Numbered from the stretch's first letter, positions 34,501 through 46,472 are shown. The stretch is 64,000 bases of DNA from Diphasiastrum complanatum (GCA_029204225.1 CM055113.1:3177194-3241193), one strand, 5' to 3'. Translations and numbers: made by a program. The notes: generated from the letters alone by a model not told the origin.

Positions 34501-35490
34501 CCTATCACCATCAAATGCCATTAAAGATGAAAAATACTCTTTATGATATGTCATATGAGAAGTGGCTCCACTATCAATCCACCAAGGATCAATGTCTCCA
34601 TGATTAGCCAACAAGCAAGATGACATAACAAAAGCATCATTTGAAAGAAGCTCATCCCCACCCTCATCAATAGTTAGATTGGTTTGCTTTTCCCCTTGAT
34701 CCCTCTTTTTCTTAAAACAATCACTAGCAAAATGCCCTTTGACTCCACAATAGAAACATTTTAGCTTAGATCTATCCTTCTTTTTGCCAAAAGTAGAGTG
34801 CTCACCTTGGTCTTGCCCTTTAGACCAATTGCTTTTACCTTTGCCCTTGAACTTGCCTTTAGAGAACATTGCCTCCTCTTCTCCTCCTTGAGATGTAGAA
34901 GATGCTCCCACTCTTGTTTGCAACCTGAATTCTTCAGCCAACAAGACCTCTTGCAAGTCTCCAACACTTGGTAAACATTTTTGGATAGCATAACTTTGAA
35001 CAAGATTAGCATGATCATCCAACAAGCCATTGAGAATCACTTGAACAAGCTCCTCATTATTTATGCCATCATTAATGCATGCTAACTCATCATTCAATGC
35101 TTTAACTCTCAAAACAAAAGCATGTCCATTCTCACTCTTCTTTTGCATACAAGAAAAGATTTGCCTTCTTAAAGTCAACACTCTAGAAGTAGACTTGGAT
35201 TCATAAACCTTCTTCAAGGCTTCCCAAGCTTCACTAGATGATGTGCACTTACCAACCTCTTTGATAAGCTCATTTGTCACATTCATCTTGATCATGTGAA
35301 GGGCTTTCTTTGCCCTCTTGTCATACCTCAATTGTTCTTGAGGTGCCAAAGGTCTCTCCTCCACACCTACAACAATATCCATCAACTCATTCATCTCAAG
35401 CAAAGACTCCATCCTTACTTTCCAAGTAGAATAGTTGAGGGAGGTAAGCCTATCATTGCTTTCCAACATGTAGCCTCCATTTGTAGCCAT
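31540..35490 (-). CDS. Copia gag-pol polyprotein, intact (Copia-2)
   Basis: A single 1316-codon frame for the Ty1/copia polyprotein that would carry out capsid assembly, cleavage, reverse transcription and integration. Seen in order: gag core (about residues 15-180), basic GK-rich stretch, CCHC knuckle at 245-258, protease DSG at 306-308, pre-integrase HHCC (about 439-475), integrase catalytic Asp503, Asp565 and Glu601 with 35 residues between the last two, RT with YVDD at 992-995, and RNase H with SDSDFAGD (about 1155) and SSSEAEY (about 1194). Integrase before RT is the copia order. The ATG context follows a 609-base leader. The TGA stop is made by LTR bases 3-5. No lesion is visible, so it may be active. 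Confidence 0.95.
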   Translation of the reverse strand: MATNGGYMLESNDRLTSLNYSTWKVRMESLLEMNELMDIVVGVEERPLAPQEQLRYDKRAKKALHMIKMNVTNELIKEVGKCTSSSEAWEALKKVYESKSTSRVLTLRRQIFSCMQKKSENGHAFVLRVKALNDELACINDGINNEELVQVILNGLLDDHANLVQSYAIQKCLPSVGDLQEVLLAEEFRLQTRVGASSTSQGGEEEAMFSKGKFKGKGKSNWSKGQDQGEHSTFGKKKDRSKLKCFYCGVKGHFASDCFKKKRDQGEKQTNLTIDEGGDELLSNDAFVMSSCLLANHGDIDPWWIDSGATSHMTYHKEYFSSLMAFDGDRKVIYTANDGECTIKGIGTIPISLSTNRNIELKDVLLIPSITKNLLSVSQMLDKGFKVEFDGDACLIKKGCSIIAKGKRQGKLFKLDACVVANQVGCMANEQMSIQEVWHKRMGHLNYKALEVIAKKEVVRGLPKSLTCLNHVCEECALSKSHRLPYTRSISRSKMPFSLLHSDIHGVTTISNGGAKMYVTFIDDFSRFCWVYLLKSKDEVFDVFVKFKVAIETQFTTKIKCLRSDNGGEYISNKFKAFCDEHGIKREYTCPRTPQQNGVAERKNRTLCESAKAMRLNANLPKPFWSDALLCANFLCNRWPSVVLEGKTPFEALFGMKPNVKFLRTFGCICYFNITLDDRTKEDPSSRKGIFVGYSEVSKAYRIYVPSIKKVFTSRDVIFDESNIPKVVSSDDGVVATNVLDDNGVDDTLDVDVEEASSSQIPRRTPRHKVKPSRLTYDGKGKQVVDGSNYAFLTSFDVPSCVDEARQKEEWIQAMDLEFEALMKNNTWRLVELPKGKSAIGCKWIFKVKTNQDGSINKFKARLVAKGYAQEHGIDYEETFAPVAKMVSIRVIISLATLYGWDLWQLDISNAFLNGDLEEEVYMEQPESYVSHSKPNHVCFLQKSLYGLKQAPRSWYARLNSFLLSQNFTMSEYDHSLYFRISANDVTILLIYVDDIILSGGNKEDIEDIKKALKKEFEVHDLGLLSYILGIEVIRTSQITFISQEKYAISILNRFHMVDANPIDTPMESHVKLTIRGNERSFEDITLYRKLIGSLIYLTITRPDLSYCVGRLSQFMQDPSIEHWKLGKRILRYISGTKDFGIVYRGSSPNLFGFSDSDFAGDLMDRKSINAHAIFIGDGAISWMSKKQATISLSSSEAEYKALTSCTKEMVWIKRMIMELHLLDFSESPIIFCDNLSAQSLASNPVFHARSKHIEVAYHFVREQVLAKEIKLEHVPSKECVADIFTKALGKDLFFKHRTSLGVLSKSMLKLVEEGV
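31545..31554 (-). promoter_or_regulatory. Polypurine tract of Copia-2
   Basis: GAAGAGGGAG on the minus strand, immediately before the 3' LTR. It lies inside the gag-pol reading frame, coding the Glu-Glu-Gly near the C-terminus. Confidence 0.85.
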
Positions 35491-36087
35491 GTTGCAATGA
35501 TTGATCTCTGATCTTTGACCTGTTCCAATGCACTAAGCACTCTCTTGAATCAACAAATGAAACACAAGAAGAAATCACAAAGATTTGGAACCTAAAACCT
35601 TACTTTTTCTCTCTTTTCCTCACTTTTTTCTCAATTTTAGCCACTAGTTTTATGATTTCTTGATCAAACCAAGACCAAACCTCAATATACTTGCTTTTCC
35701 CTCACTCCTAAGATTGAAATACACTCTTGAATCATTCAGCAAACTGAAAATCAGAGGGTTACATCAATTTTGAAGTTTTTGACATGAAGAAGCAAGAAAT
35801 TGAATCAAAAAACTATATGCTAGAATGGAAAACTAATAGGATCTTGTTGGATCTTGCATCTCCCTCTTTCCAAAACAAATTTTGTCTCCTTATTCTGATA
35901 AGTACAGAGGGAATTCGCCCTACTTCAATTGAAATGCATACAAATGATGTTTTGATCACAAAGATCCAATTTCTACACATAAATCAACAAGATTTTTAGC
36001 TAGAAACTTGATTGGAATGCTACAAAAGCAAACTCGCCCACAAATCTCTTCTAAATCTGGCAAAACCTGCACATTTGGCCGCCTAAT
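35491..36087 (-). other. 5' leader of Copia-2
   Basis: About 600 bases between primer site and start codon on the minus strand. No upstream coding region of note. It is about half the length of the Copia-3 leader. Confidence 0.75.
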
Positions 36088-36099
36088 GCTCTGATACCA
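36088..36099 (-). promoter_or_regulatory. Primer-binding site of Copia-2
   Basis: TGGTATCAGAGC on the minus strand, complementary to the initiator-Met tRNA 3' end, directly next to the LTR with no spacer. Confidence 0.92.
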
Positions 36100-36752
36100 T
36101 GTGAAAAACTCAGATCCAAAAGATGCTAAAGTTTCATAAAGATCTTGGCCATGGAAGTTATGCACATCTAGATTGAAAAAATGATAGAAATTGTGATGTT
36201 AAGCATACTAAACATCAACTAAACATCAAGATCTGATCATAAGCTTCCACAAACAGAAACTTGCTGTCCCTGTCCGTACTTCAGAGCCTACAACCTGCAT
36301 TTCACACGTGTGAAGCCATAGCAACAAAGAAATCACAATTCTAGTGGCTAGAATGCAAGATATGAACAAAAAAGTGAGAGAGAAGAAGATGGATCTTCAA
36401 AGAGCATAACATTCATTCAATAGAATGAAAATGAGATATGTACATACTCGTGGAGATGGCTATTTATAGCAGCCATAGTGCCTCTTGGCCACTTGTCTTA
36501 TGATAGGCTAAAATTGGGGTCCAATAGGATTCACCCATATACCTAGAAATTTGGTCAAATAGGAATGCACCAAATTATGAGCCAATAGAAGAGCTCCACA
36601 CTCGACCTCCTCTAATTAATGTGACCTCAAAAGTAGTGTACACATACTTTGGGCCTCTACATACATGTATGAACCTATCTCTAACTTTTATTTGGCCATA
36701 GGCCTACAAAATCTCAAGTTAGAAAAATACTACTAGTTGACAATTTTTCACA
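36100..36752 (-). repeat. 5' LTR of Copia-2
   Basis: Upstream LTR in the sense of transcription. A minus-strand TATAAATA lies at 36461-36468 and a palindromic CACACGTGTG, with a G-box core, at 36303-36312. The single difference from the 3' LTR is CTTCCAC against CTTACAC. Confidence 0.95.
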
Positions 36753-37840
36753 ATAGACATGACTAAAAAAATTGTAATCATGTCTCCGAAATAATTTGTG
36801 GTGGAGTTGAAAGGCTCTCATGAGAGTCATGAGCTACGATGGACCAACAAATCTATCACAAAGCGGTCTACGACAACAAGCTCCACATTCATAGTGGACA
36901 TCAACATGCAATCTGGGCAAGAGATGTAGATACTTGTGAATTCGGATTTGGATTTATATTTTTCCAAAACGATGTGTAAAAGATTATGCAAATGCCATCT
37001 CAGGCCAATGAAAGCCTATAACAAGCTTTCATTTCCACAACAAAAACTTGTCAACTTATTAGATCCAAAGTTCGCCAGTCTCCTCACCTTGGATTTGCCC
37101 CCGTTTTGTTCAACTTTCATTCAAAATTTGCCCCAAGAGAGAGGTGTGTGTGATAGTTCCTCTCCACTTATAAAATCAGCTGATCGGACTTAGAGTAGAG
37201 TTCTTCGGACAAAAAGCCTTTCCAACACTTTGCTTTCCATCTGCTAGGATTATGGCTTGATCCAACTTGTTGCCAATCTCTGAAGAGGACCCTAGTATTT
37301 CCCCTTTGAGGAAAAACACAACTGATACTGGATATCACCCATGCTCAGTGAGTTTTCAGTTTCGAAGGTGGCCGTCCCAAAATGAAGACCAACTGCTCCA
37401 TAGAAGATCTCCCCTGAAATTGCCCTTTCCAACTTTTGACTTCCTGCTTGCGTCTGGTGGGCGTTGTCGCAAATGAAACCAACCCAAGAAACAGGCTAGC
37501 CATCCATCCTTTGCAAACATTGAGTAGTTATGTTGCCGTTCACGTGCGAGTACTTGAACTACAAATCCGCCCCACAGATTCTGTAGTCCTCTTTGTTTGA
37601 TGGTATCAGCCTCCAAAAGAAAGGTTCCTTCTCGAGCCATCAGCTCCTTGTATCACAAGCAATCATGCAAACCAGACAAAGCACGAGTACTAAGACTCAC
37701 CACGAATACATACAAGTAAGACACTCAGGCAGGTTTACTAACAAGTAACAAAGACAAGGTTCCCCTTTGAGATGGTCCTGCCAACGGACCTTTGCCTGGC
37801 CGCGCCCATACAAATCGATCACAGAAAGAGCCCACATAGG
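36753..37840. other. Non-coding unit segment resumed after Copia-2, copy B
   Basis: This resumes unit sequence at the base equivalent to copy A 4251, immediately after the Copia-2 LTR. The unit piece equivalent to 3715-4250 is missing. No coding region is supported. Confidence 0.75.
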
Positions 37841-37842
37841 AA

Positions 37843-38258
37843 ACCCCGCCAACTATCCGTGCTTTCACCATTAAGCAGCACATTGCCTCAGTCACGCCCC
37901 ACCACTTTTTGGTCGATAGCCCTTATAGCTAAACGATCGGCAGCTATCCCGCACCGGCAGCTAACCACCCGTTCTTTACACCGGAATTCGAGCAGCATCT
38001 CTGTATCAATGGTTAGCCCGTACAGTTCGAATATGTCGCCCCGCACCCCACAAGGCACAGACCGTGCTTACACCAACCTAATCGCAGCACACTACCTCAT
38101 CTGTCCTACGCGCAGATAGCTCCAGGCCCGAACCGCGAGAACTGACCGTGCTTACACCTCAAGGGCAGCACCTTGACTCATCAAGTCCCCCGTTCTTCTG
38201 ACCACACCGACCGTGGACGCACCCTTGCTTACACTGTGGGCAGCACCTTGCACATCAG
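37843..38258. repeat. GC-rich modular leader repeats, copy B
   Basis: Counterpart of the copy A module series with the same order and only small changes. Confidence 0.62.
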
Positions 38259-38322
38259 TTGTCTTGATGAACCCCAAACCGTGGCCATTTTCGTGAGATC
38301 CGCATAGCTAACCGGCCAGTCG

Positions 38323-38334
38323 GCTCTGATACCA
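38323..38334 (-). promoter_or_regulatory. Primer-binding site, initiator-Met tRNA type, copy B
   Basis: Same TGGTATCAGAGC on the minus strand as in copy A, with the LTR-like segment starting at 38337. Confidence 0.75.
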
Positions 38335-38336
38335 CA

Positions 38337-38592
38337 TGTAGTGTAGGCATCCCAAAGGGAGCCAGGAACCACGACTTAGCTTCCTAGCCTTCAACTCTTG
38401 CCATCCAAACTCACTTGACATACAAGCAGCCAACTCGCCAACAACGATCAGACTTAACCAACTTGAAGTTCCGAAAACCAACATTGAGATCCAACATGGC
38501 GCCATGCCAGATCGGGGGTCCCAATGTGGGTGACTTCCCTCCAAGCAAGCCGCCCGACATACATCAAACTTAACCAACTCCCTGTGCCACCG
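38337..38592 (-). mobile_element. Truncated LTR-like segment, copy B
   Basis: Matches the first about 240 bp of the copy A LTR-like segment, then jumps at about 38580 to sequence equivalent to copy A 6644. The GGCGCC cluster and TATA-like motif are missing here. Confidence 0.6.
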
Positions 38593-40027
38593 GTGTATCA
38601 AATCAAGATATTAAAATTTATTAATATAAGCATTAAATAAGACATTATCGAGATGCAATTTTCATTGATTATGGTAGTCTTACACTGTACACATGCCCAT
38701 CAATCCTTCCAAAAATGGAGTTTTTGGATGCATTTGCAAATGCTTTTTCGCCTTTCACCTTTCAATTGTGGCGTCATCTATCACGTATCGCTACTTGCTA
38801 TGTTCTCCATTGGCACTCCATCTACTCCATCCTCCATTCGCGCACTCTCCATTCTCCTTTGCTAGTTCTTGCATTCTTGCTTCTTGCATCTTTTGCGCTC
38901 TCCATGTTGTATCTCCATCCTCATTTATGGTTTGTTGGTTCTAGCATTCTGGCATTCTGGCGCTCTCACTCATCTCCATTCTGACGCTCTCATTTATCTC
39001 CATTTGCCATTCTAGCTACTGGTGTCAATGCTGCTGGCTATTGCGCTCATCTTTGCTAGCTATTACGCTTATCTTTGTTGGATTCCAAAATTATGCAACC
39101 TCGGTAATAGGGTCAGAAATCGTCCAGAATGTTGTAGTGATAGATAGAGATTAACAGAACTCTTGACAAGTCAAGACCAGTAAGTCATGACCAAAACTTT
39201 TAAAACCCTTTATTTATAGTACTAATAAAGCACCGTAAAGCAAAACCTATTTTAAAACATCCACTACCACCATCCCACCACACAAAACTATGCAAGTTAG
39301 CATAGTGAGGAAGACATGCGAATGCTGAATGTCAGTTGTTATCCATGTACAAAATAAGTTTACTTAACTAATCAACATGCAATGTAAATGAAATTTCATA
39401 GTCCAATCTTCCCTTACTGAAAAATGCTTATAGCGATAGGCCGAACAATATCGTTACTGTATCAAGGCGAGTGCATGTTGATCAGTGTAATGGTTTTGGT
39501 CCTTATCTTTTGATTTAATTAATCATTATGCATTTGAAAATAAACTGTATAAACTATGTAACATATCGTAAACAAATAAGTAGCTTCGACCGGTACATGA
39601 AGTGTGGGGCAAATCCATGCCATACCAATACTCGTACTTGTCGTAGAGCAAACAAGTAATGTACGGTTCTCGTAACTACTTGAGCATATCTGCTTTCCAA
39701 GAGTTTGCAAGCTATCTTATCGTTTTACTTATCTTAAACCTTTATTGTGTCTTAAAAAAACAGTATAACACAATATCTGCATGCATAAATGATAGAGTTC
39801 GTAACCACTCATTCATACTAGGATTAGGGCAGATCCATGGCGTTCCAATCCCGATGAATGTAGAAGCTCTTTCCACAAATCCATGTACTCCTAAGAATTT
39901 TTTTAAAATTAGATCAAATCCCTTAATAAACTAAGAACATCATTATCATCTTTGAGGGTTACAATAGTACCTACGATAAGCAATGATTCTATATGTCAAG
40001 GCAATGCTTGATTGAGCAAAGGACATG
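38593..40027. other. Non-coding pyrimidine-rich segment, copy B
   Basis: Counterpart of copy A 6645-8127 with the same CTCCATT-type modules. No gene is seen. Confidence 0.6.
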
Positions 40028-40378
40028 TTAAAACCGGTGATCACAAGGAAAGACAAGCAAGAGCCTATACGTGGAGACAATAATCACTGCATTAAACTCA
40101 CTAGACAATGCTATCTTGACATCTCTTATGCCACTAAGATCATTTCTTGTAACAATAATATCGACATATAGAACCATAATAATGACCTTACCATCATTAA
40201 ATTTGACATACAATGAAGACACATAGGAGCTTATCACAAATCCAATAGAGTTGAGATAGATATGGAACCTAAAGTACCAAGCTCTAGGTGCTTGCTTGAG
40301 TCGATAGAGACTCTTCTTCAAGAGGCACACTTTGAAATTGATTGCATCTAGGCTTAACATCCACCCGTGTGGGATCAA
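40028..40378 (-). pseudogene. Copia reverse transcriptase fragment, copy B
   Basis: Same 116-codon fragment as in copy A, also with YVDI in place of YVDD. The Ile therefore predates the tandem duplication. Confidence 0.85.
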
Positions 40379-40511
40379 GTTATGTACATAAAATCATGAA
40401 TCCAAAGCTAGAATTTTGACAATTTTAACACTTTGACCTATGAAAAAACGAGCAGCCAACTTCTTTTTAATAATTAATGTCGGTTTTGCATAGTCAAAGA
40501 CATTAATACTA

Positions 40512-41060
40512 GCAATCTTGATGGCAAAATTTTCCATGTGGAAATTTAAATAGCAAAATATGGTGGTGATGATGGATTCTTGAAATTTGGCTATTGGTCA
40601 AGAAGTGAGATAAATCAATAATGAGAATGGATTTACCAAGAAGGTAAATCGATTTCGATAAAAGAGCTTGAAAGGCATTGTGCCTTATCAACACGTTGAT
40701 AGATGATAACTTAATACCATACATTAGTGTTGCCACCTCACCAATTCAAGCATGGAGAACATTGCATTCCATGTTCCAATTTACACCGTCAATACAAATA
40801 TTGCTCTTGAAGCAAAGGTCTCACACGATGAAAATGAGTGAAGTTCAGACCATGATGATATACTTGACAGGATTAAGAAGGTACATGATTAACTATGTAA
40901 TCCAAGAAATCATTGACCATGTGGATATAGAGAGTCTACACTCAATGGATTATTAGCATCTTATGAGAACTTGGTGACCACACTATTGGTGTGGGAAAGT
41001 ACACTCTCTTTTGATGAAAATTTTGAAATTCTCTTACAAGAGAAGTTAAGATTATACATT
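40512..41060 (+). pseudogene. Copia gag remnant of the mosaic element, copy B
   Basis: Counterpart of the copy A gag remnant with the same stops, including the TGA before CLINTLIDDN. Confidence 0.68.
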
Positions 41061-41369
41061 TACAATAAAGTCTTTCTCAAAAAGTGGAGGAAACAAGCCA
41101 ACCACTAACTATATAATAAGGCTAATGGACAAAGAAATGGAAATGGTTCCCATGTCAGAGGAAAGGTCATTGTCGTGTGTCAAACCGAGTCAAATAGCCA
41201 TAGTAATGAAACTAGAGCTAGAATCAAGAGAAACACAATGCATTCATGTTGATATAGCCATGAAACACAAATCACAAATAAAGCTCCATGGAATCATCAA
41301 TTAGAATTGAAGGGCAGATGACCAGTCTCATTTGCTGTTTCGAGGCCTATACACCTTACAGTACCTAGA

Positions 41370-42051
41370 AATATATTCACCTTGGCAACAATAGCACACA
41401 AGCTATTAAAGGTGAAGGTACTGTAAGCTTAAGCTTTGCAAATGATCAGTCTAAGATACTTTCTAAAGTCCTGTATGTACCAAATTTATCTACGAATCTG
41501 CTCTCTGTAAGCAGAATCACAGATCTAGGACATAGTGTAGAATTTAAATGTGATCAGTGCAAAGTAGTAAATAGGACATGCAAGATCCTAGCACTCGGAA
41601 AGAGACATGGATACTTGTATAAATTAAGTCATTTTTTTTCTGCCTCTAGTCAGGCCCTCAGTACTTCTATTCATGCAAATAAAAGTTTACTTTGGCATTA
41701 TAGACATGGTCACTTGAATCATGCTGCTGTACAACAAATGTCTATACAATCTATTGTTCTTGATCTCGACTATCTTCGTGATAAAGTCGAGTTACCTATC
41801 TGTCAAGACTGTCTAGTTGGTAAACAGACTAGAAAACCATTTAAATCAAGCCATCAATATATTGCTAGAGGATTGCTAGACGTTGTACATTCAGACATTT
41901 GTGGCTCGATGAAAAATCCTTCGTTGAAGGATGCAAAATATTTTATGGCCTTTATTGATGAATTTTCTAGAAGGATTGTGGTGTACTTCATAAAGAAGAA
42001 ATCAGAAGCCTTCAACTGCTTCAGAATCTTCAAGGAGCGTGCAGAGAAGTC
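41370..42051 (+). pseudogene. Copia pre-integrase and integrase start of the mosaic, copy B
   Basis: Counterpart of copy A 9470-10151. The zinc site is less damaged (CQDCLVGK). The integrase again ends abruptly at the same base before Gypsy RNase H sequence. Confidence 0.85.
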
Positions 42052-42307
42052 AATTATACCACTACCGAATGTGAAGCCTTAGCAATGGTATATGCGGTTC
42101 AGAAGTTTCGCCACTATCTTATGGGAAAAGTTTTAGCCTTCTTCACTAATCATCAGGCACTGTTATACCTCATTAACAAGACTTGCACGACAGGTTGTAT
42201 CACTAGATGGATCCTATTACTGCGAGAATTTGAGTTTAGAATCATGGTTCATAAGGGAGTTCAATATTTTCTAGCAGATTATCTGTCGCGAGTCCCTAAC
42301 CTATCCA
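42052..42307 (+). pseudogene. Gypsy-type RNase H inserted inside the Copia mosaic, copy B
   Basis: Same segment and same junctions as in copy A, so the fusion predates the tandem duplication. The following C tract is 11 C here (42308-42318) against 8 in copy A. Confidence 0.88.
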
Positions 42308-42332
42308 CCCCCCCCCCCAATATGACCTCAGG

Positions 42333-43641
42333 ATCCACATTGTGGACGAGAAGACAGCCTTCTTGCATGGTGAGTTAGACAAAGAGGTCTACATGGATCA
42401 ACCCCCAAGATATGTCTCGAATTCACTTCCTAATTATGTATGTAGAATGCATAGGAGTATCTATGATCTAAAGCAGTCAGCTCGACAACGGTCCAAAAAG
42501 AAAGATCAAGCCCTAAAATCCTTGGGATTCAAGCCATTGATGGCCTATTCCAATGTGTATGTAAGAATTATAGATGGGAAGATTATCATTGTGGTTGTGT
42601 ATGTGGACAACACTCTCATACTCTGCAAGAGTGAGAGGCTGATTGCTAAAGTGAAAAATGACATCTCGAAATATTTCAAGATTGTAGATTTGGGAGAAGC
42701 CAAGTGCTACCTTGTCTTCCAGTTTGATAGAGACTTCGAGGGAGGTAAGTTGTACATTCATCAGTCTAGATACACCTAGAAAATCCTAGAGGATATTGGG
42801 ATGTTGAATTGCAAAGGAGCGAATACTCCAATGCTTGCAAAAATAGTACTGACGAACAAAAATTGTTCGAGGACTGAAGAAGAGAGAGAGTTGATGCAGG
42901 TCACACCTTATAGGAAACCGATAGGATCATTGATGTACCTTGCAGATAACACACATCCTAAAATTGCTTATGCTATGTTCAAGATGAGCCAATTTTGCAT
43001 GAATCCAAGCTCGGCACATTGGAAGATTGCAGCAAATTTTGCAGTATCTTCAATTAGCAAGGGATTTTGGTTTGTGTTATTGTCGTGATGCAGGGTTTCA
43101 GATGATTTCCTAAAGTGATGCTAGCTGGGCATCCCTCAAGGACGACTATAAAAGTGTCTAAGGAGGATGCACCATCGCATCAGGAGCAGCAATTCTCTGG
43201 GTCAGCAAGAAATAGACCATTGTAGCTCAGTCATCCTGTGAAGCAAAGTACGTTGCAGCAGCAAAGATGGCCAATGAGATAATACGGCTCAAATAGCTCC
43301 TTGACAACATGGGCAAAAAGAGAAACAAACCTGTGGTTTTGTAGATCGACAACACGTCTGCAATGCATCTGACAAAAGACCTTGTGTTTCACTCAAATAC
43401 AAAACACATCGCTTTGATTGGGAAGAAGATGTTGCAAACTACCTTCATTGGAATGAAAGACATGGCTGTTGACATTTTCACAAAGGCCTTAGACAAAGGT
43501 CTGTTCGATAAACAGAGGAGCAGTGTTGGAATCGTCAAGCTATCTTGCTTTGAGAGGGAACTGAAGAAACGAAATGTTTCTATTGCCAAAACTTTGCTAG
43601 CTTTCAATCCTGAACCTTTCACAAAAGATGACAAGACATGA
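42333..43641 (+). pseudogene. Copia reverse transcriptase and RNase H of the mosaic, copy B
   Basis: Counterpart of copy A with the same YVDN. An extra TAG near 42777 splits the RT, and an 18-base stretch is lost near 43411 in RNase H. Both changes are private to copy B. Confidence 0.88.
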
Positions 43642-43654
43642 CACGACACGACAC
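43640..43654. repeat. (GACAC)3 microsatellite, copy B
   Basis: Three GACAC units where copy A has four, a copy-number difference between tandem units. Confidence 0.9.
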
Positions 43655-44490
43655 AATACGAAATTAGTCATGCTCCTCAACTAACGAAGAAGATCAGCCA
43701 AGTATCATGGGGTACAAATGTCAGATCAGATATCATGACATCAGTAAAAGCACTCTAGATCATGGCTAATCTACCACTCTTGTAATTTGTGATTAGTTGT
43801 AGATGTTTAATCACTCTAATCTAGAAGTTACACGGCACAACTATATACTTTCTGTTTGATGAATAATATAGTATGCTAGTAAGCAAAACAAGAATTCAGA
43901 AGACAAAAATATAGAATACATGTCCACGAGACAATTTTGTAATAGGATTTGTAGATCCAGAAGTCCACTAGTAAGCGAGATGTAATTCATGAGAGAACTG
44001 TATTTCTCTCACACCAACGCACTGCGTGGATCTGTCATGCAGTGCTTGAAGAATTAAGAAGATCAATAGATAATTTTGTAGTTGTTGCGCACATTATTAT
44101 TCTATATGATTGTATGATCTTGAATGTATTTTTGTCTGCTGCTATTTGTGTGTTTGATTCACTTGCTCATTTAATTTTGCACTTCGATTTGATATTCTTG
44201 AATGCTATATTATTCTGTTAATGTAGAATAGCAGTGTCTGTTACTCTTTGAAAGATTGTAGGAATGATATAGCCGATAGTGGCCAGCAATCATGTCTGAA
44301 TTCCTGACAAACTAATCTTGTTCACGAATCCTTTCGCTTCGTGCTTCGCTTCACAATCACATGGGTATAAGGAAATAATTCGAGTGTCATGAAATTGTTC
44401 GTGAATCGTTCGAGATTTTGTTTTATCAGTTTCTCACCAGAGTTTTTCTAGCAAGAATTTGCATTTTCTAAGTGCATTTCTTGCATCATT
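43655..44490. other. Non-coding segment after the mosaic, copy B
   Basis: Counterpart of copy A 11781-12615 with scattered substitutions. No gene is seen. Confidence 0.4.
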
Positions 44491-44495
44491 TACTT

Positions 44496-45587
44496 AGCAT
44501 TTGACTCACACTAAGCAAATTCTTGGTAATAGATGGAATAAACAAGACATCCTCTAAATGAACATTCCTATTTGCAGAAAGATAAATAGGAATTGTGCCA
44601 ATCCCTTTGATTGCACACTCACCATCATTGGCCGTTTAGATCACCCTCTTGTCATCTCCATATGCCAACAAAGAAGTGAAGTACTCATGTGAGAACTTGC
44701 TCCACTATCAATCCACCAAGGATCTAGATCTCCATCATTAACAAGCATACATGAAGACATCACAAAAGCATCATCATTTACATCTTGAACATCCAAACCA
44801 TTCTCATCAAGAGTAAGATTACCTTGCTTGTCTCCTTGATCTCTCTTCTTCTTGTAGCACTCACTCGCAAAGTGTCCTTTGATGCCACAATAGAAGCATT
44901 TGAGATTTGCTCTATCCTTCTTTTTGCCAATTGATCTTGCCCTTTAGACCACTTACTTTTGCTTTTGCCCTTGATGAACATAGCCTCCTGTTGATATAGA
45001 TATACCTCTTGCTTGAAGCCTATATTCTTCATTGACCAAGATCTCTTAAAGATCAATCAAACTTGAAAAAGTTCTTTGAATAGCAAAGACTTGAACAATT
45101 TTAGCATGAGCATCTAACAATCCATTAAGAATAACTTGAACTAGCTCTCCTTCCTTAATGCTTTCATCAATGCAAGACAACCCATCATTCAATGCTTTCA
45201 TCCTAAAAAAAAAAAGTACTTGGACTTTCTTCATTCTTTTGCAAACAAGAATAGATTTTTTCTCTTAGAGTTAAACACTCTAGAAGTAAACTTGGATTCA
45301 TAAAGCCTCTTCAATGAATTCCAAGCTTCCAAAGATGATGTGCACTTACTAACTTCCTTTAGAAGCTCATTGGTAACATTCATCTTTATCATGTGTAGAG
45401 CCTTCTTGGCCCTCTTGTCATACCTCACTTGATCTTGTTGTGTTGTTGGTCTCTCCTCCAAATCTAGAATAGTATCCAAAGCATCATTCATCTCAAGAAG
45501 TGACTCCATCCTCACTTTCCACGATTAATAATTACTTGAGGTAAGCCTATCATTGGCTTCCAACATGACTCCAATTGAGGTTGCCAT
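44496..45587 (-). pseudogene. Copia gag-protease remnant, minus strand, copy B
   Basis: Counterpart of the copy A remnant with the same frameshifts. Here the Trp of the gag N-terminal SLWKVRM stretch is also disrupted by a stop (near 45524). Confidence 0.85.
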
Positions 45588-46176
45588 GTAGCAATGACCT
45601 GATCTTCTTTTTAAACCTATTTCAGTGCACAAAGAACTCCTTTGAACAACAACAAATGCTTTCAAAAGAAATCACAAAGATTTGAAACTATCTCAAAAAT
45701 TCTCTTCTAGCACTTATACCAAGCAAATCGACACATAGAATCATGGAATCTTGATCAACCTATGATCTACCCTCAATCTAATGACTTTTGCCACTTCCTA
45801 AGATTGAAATACACTCAAATAAAGTCCAACAACCTCACTATTTAGAGATCCAATCAAAACTAGGCTTTTGTCGAAATCACAAAAGGTTGACTTTTCCAAT
45901 CTACATGCAAATGCTGAAATTTTGATTATGCAATCTAACAGCCACCACTAAGGCTAATCCAATGATGCATAAATTGGCCAAATCCAATATGTGAAATCAT
46001 AAAATGGAATTGATCAAGTTTGAAAACCTGTATAGGGTTTTGATCTACAAAAGATCCAATCTACAAAAGCAAAAAACTCGATTTTGGTGTGGAATCCCCT
46101 CTAGCATGCTCTAGTCTTGATATCTTCACCAAATCATTGATAGAACTAATTTCCTCCTTCAAAACCTGAAACACAA

Positions 46177-46470
46177 GCTCTAATAGCATGTGAAAGATTT
46201 CAGATCATTATGATCCAATCCACTTGAAAGATCATTGGTTAGAAAGAGAAATACACTACCAATCTCACCAATATAAAAAAATCAGCATCTACACACAAAA
46301 TGAGATGCAAACACTATTAGAACTTGATCAAACTTAAATGAAATGATAAAGTGTTGTTGCTGACCGTACAAAACCACCAAGCTATTGTATTTCACATGTG
46401 TGGATCCAAAAATAACAAATATAGATCATTCTACACATAAAATTGCATGCAATCACAAGCATAGTGCACC
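46177..46470 (-). mobile_element. Degraded primer site (46177-46188) and LTR start, copy B
   Basis: Same primer-site remnant and LTR edge (46189) as in copy A. Confidence 0.6.
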
Positions 46471-46472
46471 AA

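Larger units (their letters stand above)
30892..36752 (-). mobile_element. Copia-2: full-length Ty1/copia element, minus strand
   Basis: The two 653-bp LTRs (30892-31544 and 36100-36752) differ at one base that I can see. LTR edges are TGTGAAAAA and TTTTTCACA. Primer site, intact gag-pol and polypurine tract are all present. The flanks do not match: TAGAG on the left (inside Copia-1) and ATAGA on the right (unit DNA), so the usual 5-bp target duplication is absent. Confidence 0.95.
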
